This document shows, in pieces, positions 8,024-17,275 of a DNA stretch of 53,297 bases (position 1 is its first letter; every line of letters starts with the position of its first letter). The notes beneath the pieces were generated by a model. It was not told where the DNA came from. It saw only the letters and a list, made by a program, of their open reading frames with translations, and did not search any database. Made by a program: the position numbers and the translations under genes. The DNA is from Methanosarcina sp. UBA5. Lineage in GTDB: Archaea; Halobacteriota; Methanosarcinia; Methanosarcinales; Methanosarcinaceae. The stretch lies in assembly GCF_002505485.1 (NCBI RefSeq), contig NZ_DAVG01000008.1:21018-74314 (forward strand), in the 5' to 3' direction.

Positions 8024-9004
8024 TTAGATAACGACAATTTTTTTGCCTAATTTATCTGCTGCTTCCACAAATTCTTTTGTATCTACATCAGGAAATGTGT
8101 CTATAATACAAATATCAAATTTTTCGTCCAATGAATTAGCTAATTTTCTTATATCCATACTGTAAACTTCAAATTTGTCTCCAGATGCTATTAATTTTTC
8201 TTCACTGCCTGAAAGTTTGACTGGAAAGCCATTTGCTTCTAAGTTAATCAAAGTAATTTCTATTGCAGGATTCCATATATCATTAAAAACAACTTTTTGT
8301 GCGCCGGCTTTAAGGCATGCTATTCCTAAAGTTCCAGGACCACACGTACAATCAAGAACAGTAGGCTTATCATGATCTTTTAAAGCTTTTTCAAGTATCT
8401 TTATTTTGGGCGATTTTACCTGTGGAAACTCTATATGAATTTCATGTTGATATTTGTATATTCCTAAAGCACCGTAAAGAGTCTGTATAATATCACATCT
8501 CAAATCGCATCCAGCAAGAAGTTCATATACATGAGGGTTGGAATCAGAATCTTTTATACCCACAGTTTTTCTTATATCTCCCTTTAAAACCCCTCTTACT
8601 TCCTCAACTTCCTTTATGATCGTTTCAGCACATTTTTTATCCACTTCATTAGATAATATTACTAAAGAATCCTTAGGTAAATAGGGAATAGAATTAGTTG
8701 GATAGCCAGGAGTCACAAGAGGAACACATGCATTCCTTAAATTAGCTTTTTTGTCTTTTATTCCTTCATCGATCATTACTTTTAGCACATGAGACATTAC
8801 AATATCGAGATGTCTCTTACCACATTTACAACTTCCAAAATGGTTATCTATTTCGTCTAAGTTAATCTGTTCCGCTAGAGGAGAGAATTTCTTTATTTCC
8901 TTTGTTTTACAATCGCTGCACGGTTCGTAAAATAATTCAATATCCTTTAGTGCATTCGAAAGAGGCTTTATGCACGTATCTCCACACCTACACCTTGTTT
9001 CCAT
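8024..9004 (-). CDS. mcmA: Zinc-ribbon SAM-dependent methyltransferase, probable McrA cysteine methyltransferase McmA
   Basis: The C-terminal half is a Rossmann-type class I methyltransferase. Motif I reads VLDCTCGPGTLG at residues 216-227, and an acidic motif II (Asn241-Asp242) follows. The N-terminal part carries cysteine pairs (5/7/11, 29/32, 59/61) that look like a zinc-binding module. A SAM methyltransferase encoded just downstream of the mcr operon in M. acetivorans (mcmA, as I recall it) makes the S-methylcysteine of McrA. Position, direction and domain content fit that gene. The family match itself is inference from context. The alternative is an unrelated PrmA-like methyltransferase. 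Confidence 0.68.
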   Translation of the reverse strand: METRCRCGDTCIKPLSNALKDIELFYEPCSDCKTKEIKKFSPLAEQINLDEIDNHFGSCKCGKRHLDIVMSHVLKVMIDEGIKDKKANLRNACVPLVTPGYPTNSIPYLPKDSLVILSNEVDKKCAETIIKEVEEVRGVLKGDIRKTVGIKDSDSNPHVYELLAGCDLRCDIIQTLYGALGIYKYQHEIHIEFPQVKSPKIKILEKALKDHDKPTVLDCTCGPGTLGIACLKAGAQKVVFNDIWNPAIEITLINLEANGFPVKLSGSEEKLIASGDKFEVYSMDIRKLANSLDEKFDICIIDTFPDVDTKEFVEAADKLGKKIVVI

Positions 9005-9238
9005 ATACTTAAATATGGATTTTTTGTATAAGTACTATACCACTTCTTATGATTCCTTAATTTTGGTTCATATCCTTTTAGAAGGTAAAGTGAGTTCTTT
9101 GATCGATTGAAGGTTAATTCAAAAAAGAAAATACTGAAAGTCTAAGGATTTCTTTCATGATCAGTTCTCAAAGTTAAATAAAATCTGCATTTAACCTGTA
9201 TCTAATCTGCACTTAGAAATCTGGATTGTATTTTCAAC

Positions 9239-10531
9239 TTATTCTTCTAAAATTTTTTCAATTTTTGCCCCAAGGCTGCACATATCTTTAAAGAATCCCG
9301 GGTAAGAAATCGATACAGACTCTGTTGTGTCAACTGTTGTATTTCCTGCAACCATTCCTGCTATTGAAAGAGACATAACTATTCTGTGGTCATTCCAGCC
9401 ATACACTGACGCTCCATGCAGTTTTCCGCCGGTAATTGTCAGGCTGTCTCTTTCTTCTTTAAGGTCTACTCCAAGCTTCGGAAGTTCGCTTGCAAGGGCT
9501 CGCAGGCGGTCTGTTTCCTTATATCGGACATGCTCGGCATTTTCAATCCTGCTAGTCCCTTCGGCAACTGCAGCCAGGACAGCAACAGTAGGGACAAGGT
9601 CAGGAGTTGACCCGGCGTCAAAGGTTATGGCCTTTAATTGTCTTCCTCCTTTGACGGTCACACTACCTGCTTCTTTATCCCAGGTAATGTCTGCTCCCAT
9701 CTGTCTCAAGGTTTCAATAATTACTTTATCCCCCTGTTTTGAGGGAAAGAGGTTTTTGACTGTAACTTCAGATCCGCTTGTCATGGCTGCTGCTGCAAGC
9801 AAATAGGATGCGGAGGAAAAGTCACCAGGAACGGTGAAATCTTTGAAATCATATTTCTGTTTTCCGGGAATTATGAATCTGGTACCATTACTGTCATCGA
9901 TATGGATTTTTACACCTGCCAGTTCAAGCATTTCAAGGGTTACATCTACGTAAGGTCTTGATTTAAGTTTTCCTTTAATGGAAAGAATGGTGCTATTTTC
10001 GGCAAGCGGACAGGTTATCAAAAGGGCTGAGATAAACTGAGAACTTATAGAACCATCAATACTCACATCCTGCCCTTTAATTCCGCCTTTAACCACAAGC
10101 GGAGCTCTCTCATTTCCTCGAGTAGAGCAGGCTTTTACTCCCAATTTATTGAGAACTTCAAGAAGAGGACCATTTGGCCGGGTACGAAGGGAAGCGTCTC
10201 CGGTGAGTACTGTAATTCCATCAGTAAGCGCTGCTACTGCAGTCATGAAACGAAGGGTTGTTCCCGAATTTGCAGCATCAATTACATCCTCAGGGACATT
10301 GGGTTTCCCGTTAATTCCATGGATAATAAGCCTGTCTTCCCTCCTTTCAACCGAGGCTCCAAACATCTCGGAAGCCCGGATCGTAGCAAGAGTATCGGCC
10401 GAAATCAGGGGACGCCTGACTATTGATTCTTTTGAAAGAGCTGCCAGGGTTATAGCCCTGTGAGTGTAACTCTTTGAAGGTGGGGCAAAGACTTCCCCTT
10501 TGATTGAGGATTTGTCGATAGAAACACGCAT
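9239..10531 (-). CDS. aroA: 3-phosphoshikimate 1-carboxyvinyltransferase (EPSP synthase)
   Basis: AroA transfers the enolpyruvyl group of PEP to shikimate 3-phosphate in chorismate synthesis. The 430-residue protein has the family landmarks in order: PPSKSYTHR near residue 17 (substrate-binding Lys and Ser), ANSGTTLRFM near residue 88, RYKETDRL near residue 343 (PEP-binding and catalytic residues), and NDHRIVMS near residue 385. It is full length, with a single strong ATG start at 10531. It is transcribed alone, since gaps of 146 nt and 234 nt separate it from its neighbours. Confidence 0.97.
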   Translation of the reverse strand: MRVSIDKSSIKGEVFAPPSKSYTHRAITLAALSKESIVRRPLISADTLATIRASEMFGASVERREDRLIIHGINGKPNVPEDVIDAANSGTTLRFMTAVAALTDGITVLTGDASLRTRPNGPLLEVLNKLGVKACSTRGNERAPLVVKGGIKGQDVSIDGSISSQFISALLITCPLAENSTILSIKGKLKSRPYVDVTLEMLELAGVKIHIDDSNGTRFIIPGKQKYDFKDFTVPGDFSSASYLLAAAAMTSGSEVTVKNLFPSKQGDKVIIETLRQMGADITWDKEAGSVTVKGGRQLKAITFDAGSTPDLVPTVAVLAAVAEGTSRIENAEHVRYKETDRLRALASELPKLGVDLKEERDSLTITGGKLHGASVYGWNDHRIVMSLSIAGMVAGNTTVDTTESVSISYPGFFKDMCSLGAKIEKILEE

Positions 10532-10677
10532 GTGTACCAGATCTCTTCTATTTTATATTTGGATTTTTTATGAGATTCAGGTGCTTACTTCTAGCTTCTG
10601 AATAACTTTTTACAATGCTGCTAATGACTTAAACAAGGCCTAAATATTTCGAATATTATTAGAACTCAGTTTAGAAC

Positions 10678-11331
10678 TCAGTTCACCCCTTTTACGATAT
10701 TTTCTACCATATCCCAGTCATGGTCATAGACATGTGCTGAGATGCTGATAGTTGTGATCGTTCCGGGTTCTGTTCCTACCCTATCAGCCACGTACTCGAG
10801 AAGTTTCGAGAGCCCATAAAGGTTTGCCGGATAGGCCCCTCCAAAATCGTGGCTTCTGAAGAGAGTTGTGAGATGTATCCTTCCATCTCTTATTTTAAAG
10901 TCGTCGAGCATCATACAGGGAACTTCATTAACTTTCGTATCCACAGAAGGAATCCAGGTAATCGCGATTGCTCGCCTAGAAGTCGGATTTTCCTGCAACT
11001 TTTCGACCACATAATCTATTTGATCCACTTTTCCATGCCAGTTCCGAAGGCGTTGCCCGTATGTGTATTCAAAGTCCTGTGTGTTTTCTCCCGAGATCAG
11101 TTGTTTTGCATACTCTTCAAGCCTTTCTTCATTCCAGGCAGTCTCGTGCGGAATCCTGTCAGTGTAGGGATCTTCAATTATGATCATCAAATCCATAAAT
11201 TCCCTTATCTGGCTTCCTCTTTCATCCGTTATAACCTTCCCGTGATTTCGGATGATGTTAAGCCCGCGATACCATGCATCAGAGATAGTTTTTGCCCTGA
11301 CAATCCTGCCAATTTCAAATCTGTCTTCCAT
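10678..11331 (-). CDS. thyA: Thymidylate synthase, methanogen type
   Basis: This 217-residue protein belongs to the short archaeal thymidylate synthase branch that makes dTMP from dUMP, probably with a tetrahydromethanopterin-type methylene carrier. The catalytic nucleophile is Cys139 in VPCMML. The phosphate-binding arginine pair is at Arg119-Arg120, and the dUMP-contacting sequence SHDFGGAYPANLYG follows at about residue 160. Length matches the archaeal form rather than the longer bacterial ThyA. The 440-nt gap upstream holds no gene, only A-rich sequence with a loosely repeated CTGGATAAAA motif around 11680-11735. Confidence 0.9.
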   Translation of the reverse strand: MEDRFEIGRIVRAKTISDAWYRGLNIIRNHGKVITDERGSQIREFMDLMIIIEDPYTDRIPHETAWNEERLEEYAKQLISGENTQDFEYTYGQRLRNWHGKVDQIDYVVEKLQENPTSRRAIAITWIPSVDTKVNEVPCMMLDDFKIRDGRIHLTTLFRSHDFGGAYPANLYGLSKLLEYVADRVGTEPGTITTISISAHVYDHDWDMVENIVKGVN

Positions 11332-11771
11332 TGAAAATTCCCCGATAAAATCAGGATAGAGTATGCACGATTAATATCCTGATCCGAAATATCTCAAATC
11401 CAAAAGTTGATTAATGTCTATAATTTTTAGGATTTTTCGGATACACTTTATAGCTAAAATATGGTACAGTATTCTACATAGGTAGTTATTTATTCCATTT
11501 TCTTTTTCACCACTTTCTTTTATAAGTGCTTTCTCTCAGATATAACTTAAAATCCACAATGAATATTGATAGCATATATCATGCCTGAGTTAAAAAAATT
11601 CCGGACAAAAAGGATATGGAAAAAAAGACCAAATAAAAATTAAAAGAATGAGCTGTTGAGTATAGACTGAATTAAAATCTGGATAAAAGGATCAAAATTA
11701 AAAACTTGAAAAACTAAAGAAAAAAGTCTGGATAAAATAATTAAAAGAATAAAGGTTTGAGAAAAATGTTC
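11332..11771. other. Intergenic region without a recognisable gene
   Basis: The region is AT-rich. It contains two loose repeats around CTGGATAAAA (11681-11690 and 11728-11737) and A-rich runs. No open frame of protein-like composition or clear hairpin was seen. Confidence 0.5.
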
Positions 11772-12632
11772 TCAGAACCTCATTGCTCTAAGGCGCTTTA
11801 CCCTTTCATCGGTTGCTGGGTGAGTGCTGAAGAGAGACTGAATTGATCCTCCTTTTAATGGGTTGACAATAAACATATGGGCGCTGCTTTCCTTTGCCTG
11901 CACGTCTGAAACTTTCGGACTGTAGTGAGAATTTCCGTATTCGAGTTTTTCAAGGGCATTGGCAAGAGCCCAGGGTTTTCTGCAAATACTGGCTCCTTCT
12001 GCATCGGCTGCATATTCTCTTGACCTTGAGATTGCCAACTGGATCAAAGTTGCAGCGATAGGCGCTAAAATTGCCATCGCGATAAGGCCTATAATTCCAC
12101 CGTTGTCATCATTATCCCTACCGCCGAAGCCGCCGAAAATTGCAGCCCACTGCGCCATATTAGCCAGCATTGTGACAACACCTGCAAGGGTTGCAGCTAT
12201 AGCACTTATCAGGGTATCCCTGTTCTTTACATGTGCCAGCTCGTGTGCCAGCACGCCCTCCATTTCTTCATAAGAGAGCAGCTCAAGTATTCCGGTTGTA
12301 GCAGCCACAGCCGCATGCTCTGGGTTTCTCCCGGTTGCAAAGGCGTTTGGCATTCCAGACTCTACGATATACACTTTGGGCTTTGGCATTCCTGCTCTCA
12401 TAGCCAGTCCATCGACGATCCTATGCAGGTTTGGAGCTTCCGCAGGTGAAACTTCCTTTGCCCTGTACATTTTGAGTACTATTTTGTCGCTGTACCAGTA
12501 ACTTCCAAAATTAATTATTATTGCAAACAGGAACGCAATAATCATTCCGCCCGTGCCCCAGTGGCTTCCTATCAAAACCAGGAGACCTGTAAGGGCAGCA
12601 AGCAAAACTGTAGTTTTAAGCATGTTCTTCAT
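11772..12632 (-). CDS. htpX: Membrane zinc metalloprotease HtpX
   Basis: HtpX is an M48-family protease in the cytoplasmic membrane that degrades misfolded membrane proteins. The 286-residue sequence has two N-terminal membrane helices (residues about 7-24 and 28-46). The zinc motif HELAH is at 130-134. Two further hydrophobic segments lie at about 140-160 and 180-200, followed by SREYAADAEG near residue 206, which supplies the third zinc ligand. It is full length. The 556-nt gap upstream (12633-13188) is AT-rich without a gene. Confidence 0.95.
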   Translation of the reverse strand: MKNMLKTTVLLAALTGLLVLIGSHWGTGGMIIAFLFAIIINFGSYWYSDKIVLKMYRAKEVSPAEAPNLHRIVDGLAMRAGMPKPKVYIVESGMPNAFATGRNPEHAAVAATTGILELLSYEEMEGVLAHELAHVKNRDTLISAIAATLAGVVTMLANMAQWAAIFGGFGGRDNDDNGGIIGLIAMAILAPIAATLIQLAISRSREYAADAEGASICRKPWALANALEKLEYGNSHYSPKVSDVQAKESSAHMFIVNPLKGGSIQSLFSTHPATDERVKRLRAMRF

Positions 12633-13188
12633 GACTTATCACGCGACGTCCTCCCAGGCTAATGTCTGGGTTTTCGGTCTTTGATTCTTATTTCTGAACT
12701 TATTTTTATAAATCCAGTAGATTAAAATCGGTTTTATATAAACTGAATACAGATATATATTTTTTCTCCTGCAAGTGTAGGTTAACACATTTGTGTTATT
12801 TCGATTTCCTTATTTATCTTGAATCACTTTAAAATTCTACTGTACAGAAATTTTATTCTCAAATTGGGAAATCTCATTCAAGAAATTATATTTTTCCTCT
12901 GGAATCTCCCCCTATAAAGCTTACATTAACAACTAGTATCTCTTTTTTGATATATTTACATTTGCACGTTTTAAGTATAATTTAGTTTGATTTCAAACTA
13001 TTATTGCAGCTTCAAGTATATGTATTTATTGAAAAACTGATTCTAAAACTCAAAATTACTTCTTCGAATCCCATATTCCAAATAATCAATCGTTTTTTGA
13101 TCACGAAAATAGTTCTGAAACTTTACTAATTTGAGGGTAAATTAGTTTTGGAATGGACTGATTCAGTAAACGAAAAAAATATATATAG
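12633..13188. other. Intergenic region without a recognisable gene
   Basis: This is AT-rich DNA between htpX and the mrr-like gene, both on the minus strand. It should carry the htpX promoter. A GTTTTGGAATGGACTG stretch at 13145-13160 faintly resembles the MITE ends but was not accepted as a copy. Confidence 0.4.
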
Positions 13189-14109
13189 TTACGTTAACCC
13201 GTCGTCAAAATAATCCGTATCAATCTTTTTAACATCGTAAGACTTTGCTTTTGAAACTCCCACATTATATTCAATCATTAGTCTTGCAAGCGTTTCCCCG
13301 TCAATCAACACAATGTTTCCTGTGAAATCAGCATATTCAATAGCTTCTCTTGAAAAAGTAGAGGTCGTTATAAAGACTCCTTTCTTTGCTTTCTTTCCTA
13401 TCAGAGCTCCTGCAAACTTCTGAATTTCGGGTCTTGGGACTGTACCTTCCCAGCGTTTTGCCTGGATATAAATAACATCTATTCCAAGCCTATCTTCCTT
13501 TATTATTCCATCGATTCCGCCATCGTGACTTCGACCTGCTGCTCTTCCTGCATCTGTTCTTGACCCTCCATATCCAATTTTTGTCAGGACATCAACAACC
13601 AGTGATTCAAAGAAGCTGGTTGAACATTTCTTTATGATAGAGAGAACTTCTGAAACGAGTTCGTTGTGCAGCTCCTTATATGCGATCTCAAGGAACTCTT
13701 CAGGATCTAGGTCTTCTTTTCCTTTTATTTCTGGAATCTCTGGTTTGGCGATTAAAGTAGGCTTGTCCTTGTTATAAAAATCATTAAATTCTTTATATCG
13801 TTTCAAAAAATTGACATCAATGAAAGGAGGTTTTTCTCTGAGAACATCCTGTCCTTTCTGGGTAATTGAAAAATATCCTTTTCTTCCCGAAGCAAGCAAA
13901 CCAGCTTTTTTCAGGTAAGTACGTGCCCATCCAACCTGGTTATTAATTACAGCTTGCTGGCCGCTTGGTAAAAGTTCTCTTTTTTCTTCTTCGCTTAATC
14001 TTAACTCTTCCGCAAGATGCTCAATAGCGTTGCGAATCTTATGCTCTTCACCATCTCCTGCATATTTAAGCAAAGGAAGCATTAAGGATTGATAATCTGG
14101 AACTGCCAT
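13189..14109 (-). CDS. mrr: Mrr-type restriction endonuclease
   Basis: The protein (306 residues) has two parts. The N-terminal winged-helix Mrr_N domain (about 1-95) includes GWARTYLKKAGLL. The C-terminal PD-(D/E)XK nuclease domain (about 160-290) includes Glu168, Asp200 in GGIDG, and Gln216-X-Lys218 in QAKRW. Mrr enzymes cut methylated DNA. No methyltransferase or specificity subunit is nearby, which fits a stand-alone type IV enzyme. The active-site residues are intact. The cleavage target cannot be inferred. Confidence 0.92.
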   Translation of the reverse strand: MAVPDYQSLMLPLLKYAGDGEEHKIRNAIEHLAEELRLSEEEKRELLPSGQQAVINNQVGWARTYLKKAGLLASGRKGYFSITQKGQDVLREKPPFIDVNFLKRYKEFNDFYNKDKPTLIAKPEIPEIKGKEDLDPEEFLEIAYKELHNELVSEVLSIIKKCSTSFFESLVVDVLTKIGYGGSRTDAGRAAGRSHDGGIDGIIKEDRLGIDVIYIQAKRWEGTVPRPEIQKFAGALIGKKAKKGVFITTSTFSREAIEYADFTGNIVLIDGETLARLMIEYNVGVSKAKSYDVKKIDTDYFDDGLT

Positions 14110-14186
14110 TAGAACACTTAATAGAATATATTATTCCTGCTTAGAACTTTGAGTATGTATCTTTTTATAGTTTGTTATTTTTGTTT

Positions 14187-14360
14187 CTATTCCTTAACTA
14201 TATACTCCAATCTCACAAGCCCATTGCCATACCTCTCTATCCTTCCACTCCTGAGCTTTACCTCTTCTCTTATGTGATCAAACAAATGAATTCCACCTCC
14301 AAGGATAATGGGAACTACAAAAACAATTAAATCCTGCACAAGATTTTCTTTAATAGGACT
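14187..14360 (-). pseudogene. C-terminal fragment of a RibD-like (dihydrofolate reductase fold) reductase
   Basis: The minus strand reads a remnant of about 50 residues ending at the stop at 14187. It contains the signature VVPIILGGGIHLF, typical of the C-terminal reductase domain of RibD and related dihydrofolate-reductase-fold proteins. The frame closes at a stop a few codons upstream, and nothing resembling the missing N-terminal two-thirds is present, so this is a gene relic. It was recognised from the motif only. Confidence 0.7.
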
Positions 14361-14403
14361 TACGCAGTTAAATGAAAGCTTAAGAAACAGAGGAACTTAT
14401 CTT

Positions 14404-15315
14404 TCAATAATAATGGACTTTCGCCAGGTTTCTCCGGATAGCCCGTCTGTACTTTACTGCGGGGTAACCGAAAATGATTACTATTCCCGGCTGGTTTCGG
14501 ATATTGATTCCATACTTTTCTTTCACTTCTTTGCCCCCACTTTTCAGCATTGGGCCAATGGTTCCTATCATGCAGCTTCCAAGGTTCAGGGTCTCGGCGG
14601 CAAGCATGGCATAGGTGGCTGTGATAAAAGGATCTGCTGGGTCAGCATAAGGAGAGACGTGGAAGTACATGGCAAGGGGAGCTCCGTAGAGCAGGTAATC
14701 AATGTCTTCTTTTCGGAGTTCTTCAAAGATTTCAATCGCCGGATACAGGAATTTATCAAGGACTTCATACTCTTCCCTCTTTATGAAAGGCCTCATCAGG
14801 AGAAGTGCGGGTTTTGAAAATATCCATTTCTGGCTTTTCATAAGCTCTAACATGTCATCGGAAAATTCCCTTACTTTTTCTTTTCCGTTTATAACCAGGA
14901 CCTCAACATCTGAAGGTGGAATTCCCATGGGCGCCGTACTTGCTGCTGCCAGTATCCTGTCTATTTTTTCCTGTTCAACTTTCCTGTCCTCGAATTCCCG
15001 GATGCTGCGCCTGGCAAGCATGAGAGCCATAAGTTCTTCGTACCTGGCTTGGGTTTCTTTCGTTGGGATATCCATAAAAGAACTCTGGGATATATCTCTT
15101 CCTTCGACCGTGATGGCTCCTGTGGGGCAAACTGCAGCACAGTGACCGCAGCCAATGCAGCCGAAATAGCGGGTTTGGTCGACCCTTACTTTGTCGTTCT
15201 CAAGGTAGAGAGGTGCTCCTTTGCAGACTTTAACACAGAGGCCGCAGGCCTTACACTTCTCATAATCGATCCTAACAGTTGCAGTTTCAGAGTGTCTAGC
15301 TGTAGGAATGACCAT
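14404..15315 (-). CDS. Ferredoxin-nitroreductase fusion protein
   Basis: The N terminus (about 1-75) holds two [4Fe-4S] ferredoxin motifs: Cys21/24/27 with Cys31, and Cys53/56/59 with Cys63. The rest is an FMN-dependent nitroreductase fold, starting with MLARRSIREFEDRKV near residue 99 and including APMGIPPSD near residue 133. Such fusions accept electrons from ferredoxin and reduce an unknown substrate in the cytoplasm. They are common in anaerobic archaea. Length (303 residues) and both modules are complete. The gene stands alone. Confidence 0.9.
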   Translation of the reverse strand: MVIPTARHSETATVRIDYEKCKACGLCVKVCKGAPLYLENDKVRVDQTRYFGCIGCGHCAAVCPTGAITVEGRDISQSSFMDIPTKETQARYEELMALMLARRSIREFEDRKVEQEKIDRILAAASTAPMGIPPSDVEVLVINGKEKVREFSDDMLELMKSQKWIFSKPALLLMRPFIKREEYEVLDKFLYPAIEIFEELRKEDIDYLLYGAPLAMYFHVSPYADPADPFITATYAMLAAETLNLGSCMIGTIGPMLKSGGKEVKEKYGINIRNQPGIVIIFGYPAVKYRRAIRRNLAKVHYY

Positions 15316-15487
15316 ATATCTTGTTCTAAATAACGGTTATAAAAATTTTTTGTCGGATTCAGTTTGACTAGAACTGAAAACACTTTTCCTGTTAGTTTGA
15401 ATATCTCTTTTAAGGACTTGAGGTAAATCTGAGCTGCATACAGAGTGCAAACTTTTCTGAATTTACTTACTCAATCCTATAGATATT

Positions 15488-15498
15488 TATTTATACCA
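15488..15498 (+). promoter_or_regulatory. Predicted TATA box for the 44-residue protein
   Basis: TATTTATACC lies about 80 nt upstream of the small gene at 15572. Initiation about 25 nt downstream would give a leader of roughly 55 nt. The leader includes ACGG and CCGT arms around 15513-15530. Confidence 0.4.
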
Positions 15499-15571
15499 TC
15501 ACACGGTAATTACATTCCGTAGTCACAATGCTAAACAATGGACTACAACCAAATAAAAGGAGTTTCAGAAA

Positions 15572-15706
15572 ATGAACGAAGCAACTCAGGAGACTTCTAA
15601 CAAATCCGTTTTGCACGGGTTTTTGTTAAGCAACGGAATGTTTATCACTCCTGCTGAAATGGAAATCATGGAAAGCCTAGGGGTTGCTCGGACAACAAAG
15701 TGCTGA
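15572..15706 (+). CDS. Small protein of 44 residues, unknown function
   Basis: This short gene starts at ATG 15572, 9 nt after a very good AAAAGGAG (15555-15562), and ends with TGA. The peptide begins MNEATQETSNKSV, has a compact hydrophobic middle (GFLLSNGMFITP), continues with the acidic helix-like AEMEIMESLG, and ends in a cysteine. A TATA-like element lies upstream. I do not recognise a family. The strong ribosome binding site and protein-like composition are the reasons to call it. No membrane segment or metal-binding pattern is evident. Confidence 0.6.
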   Translation: MNEATQETSNKSVLHGFLLSNGMFITPAEMEIMESLGVARTTKC

Positions 15707-16308
15707 ACTCCAGGAATAAAACTGAAAAAGACACATGACTGAACAGGTCAAAAAAATTTTCGAAAACAATCTGTAATAACGCCTTAAAAAGTTTCGATCC
15801 CCTAATTACCCCTAAAAAGTCTCGATATGTTAAATAGTAAAAAACTCAAAAAAGCCTCCAGCAGAACAACCTTTAAGAATCAAACAAAAATAACTCCCAT
15901 AACTCAAAAACCTCCAATCCCTGTATAAAACTGTAAAAAGCCGGAAAAGTTGCATTAACATTGATTTCCTCCATAAGCTATTTCACTCAAAAAACGTGGA
16001 GGCTTGGTCAGCGAGACCAGAAAAACAGATTGAGTAATTTACTGATGACGTCTGATTGGCCTGTTCTCTTGTGCCTTTTTCTGTTGAAGTCTCTCATAAT
16101 CTCTTTTTAGCAATCTGTCCTTAGCAATGCGTCACGGCTTAAGGAGAATTGTATAGAACTGAAGTTTACATGCCTATTGTATTTCGCCTGTAAAACTTCA
16201 TTTGCCTTCTTTTCAAGTTTCTTCCAGCCTGTATCGGAATTTCGATCTAACTGTTAAAATAGAGTAACTTTATGAAGTAAAAAAACTTATACTTCGTGAA
16301 AGGAAAGA
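15707..16308. other. Intergenic region, no confident gene
   Basis: The region is A-rich. It contains a short hairpin (TGGTC...GACCA, about 16013-16027). TGATGACGTCTGA near 16042 resembles C and D boxes placed too close together for a C/D RNA. No gene is supported. Confidence 0.4.
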
Positions 16309-17118
16309 GTGACAACTATGAAAGCTGCCTGCATCCAGATGAATATCTCCCTTTGCTCAAAACAGAAAAACCTTGAGCGTGCCCTCTCCCTGGCAGAAGA
16401 CGCGGTTTCGAAAGAAGCTGAATTGCTTGCATTTCCAGAAGTCTTCTCAACTGGTTTTTGTTACGACCATATAGCTGAGGTAGCTGAACCTGCTTCAGGT
16501 CCCACCCTGGAGGCTTTATGCGATTTTTCAAATGAACATAGGTGTGTCCTTGCAGGCTCGATGATAGAGCAGAGAGAAGACTCAGAAATCAGTAGTGAAA
16601 AGAACATTCCTACTCAGTTCAATCTGGGATTCTGCATTGAATCCGGGAAGCTAGTTGGCATCCATCGAAAAACTCAGCTTTACGGTCTTGAAAAAGAATA
16701 TTTTGCGCTTGGAGGAGATATACATCCTATTCGGCTGAAGAAGTATGGACTCTCCATGGGACTTATGGTCTGTAATGAACTTCGATATCCGGAAGTTTCC
16801 CGAAAACTTGCCCTTGAAGGAGCAGATTTTCTGGTTTCGGCTTCTGACATGCCTGATTTTTATATATATCCCTGGCGCATTATGTCCCTTTCTCGAGCAA
16901 TTGAAAACCAACTGCTACATATCGCCTGTAACAGAGCGGGAAACGATAGATTCTCAACTTATCCTGGCAGATCTTTTATTGCCGACGGATGGGGTCGGAT
17001 TCTGGCAGAAGCCGGAAAGGAAGAATGTGTTCTAATCGGGGAAATCGATCTCGAAGAGGTAAAAGAGATCAGGCAAACTGGTTCCATCATCGAAGATCGG
17101 AGGCCTGAGATTTATTAA
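16309..17118 (+). CDS. Carbon-nitrogen hydrolase (nitrilase superfamily)
   Basis: The 269-residue protein has the complete nitrilase-superfamily triad: Glu44 in FPEVF, Lys121 in HRKTQLYG, and Cys155 in VCNELRYPE. This family hydrolyses amides or nitriles in the cytoplasm; the substrate is not clear. The listed start is a GTG at 16309. An ATG three codons later (16318), which begins MKAACIQMN as family members do, is equally possible. AAAGGA at 16299-16304 is close to the GTG and far from the ATG. The gene stands alone, convergent with gatB. Confidence 0.88.
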   Translation: MTTMKAACIQMNISLCSKQKNLERALSLAEDAVSKEAELLAFPEVFSTGFCYDHIAEVAEPASGPTLEALCDFSNEHRCVLAGSMIEQREDSEISSEKNIPTQFNLGFCIESGKLVGIHRKTQLYGLEKEYFALGGDIHPIRLKKYGLSMGLMVCNELRYPEVSRKLALEGADFLVSASDMPDFYIYPWRIMSLSRAIENQLLHIACNRAGNDRFSTYPGRSFIADGWGRILAEAGKEECVLIGEIDLEEVKEIRQTGSIIEDRRPEIY

Positions 17119-17275
17119 TTTAAGATTGAGTTAGATATCAATTTAAAAAAGAACCTGTATTATAAAATTAATTGTAAATCAAGGTTAGAATAGGCCCAAA
17201 TTATGAAAGCAACTGAATTATTTATTACAAAATCAAAATAAGTTAAAATGTAGTAAAAAGGTGAACCCTGTCGGG

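Noticed and set aside
13140..13165. Further copy of the MITE end (GTTTTGGAATGGACTG)
   Set aside because: Only the TTTTGGAAT core matches, and the CTAG end and a partner repeat are missing.
16035..16060. C/D-box RNA signature (TGATGA and CTGA close together)
   Set aside because: The two boxes are only a few nt apart, leaving no guide sequence, and no second pair is found at a proper distance.
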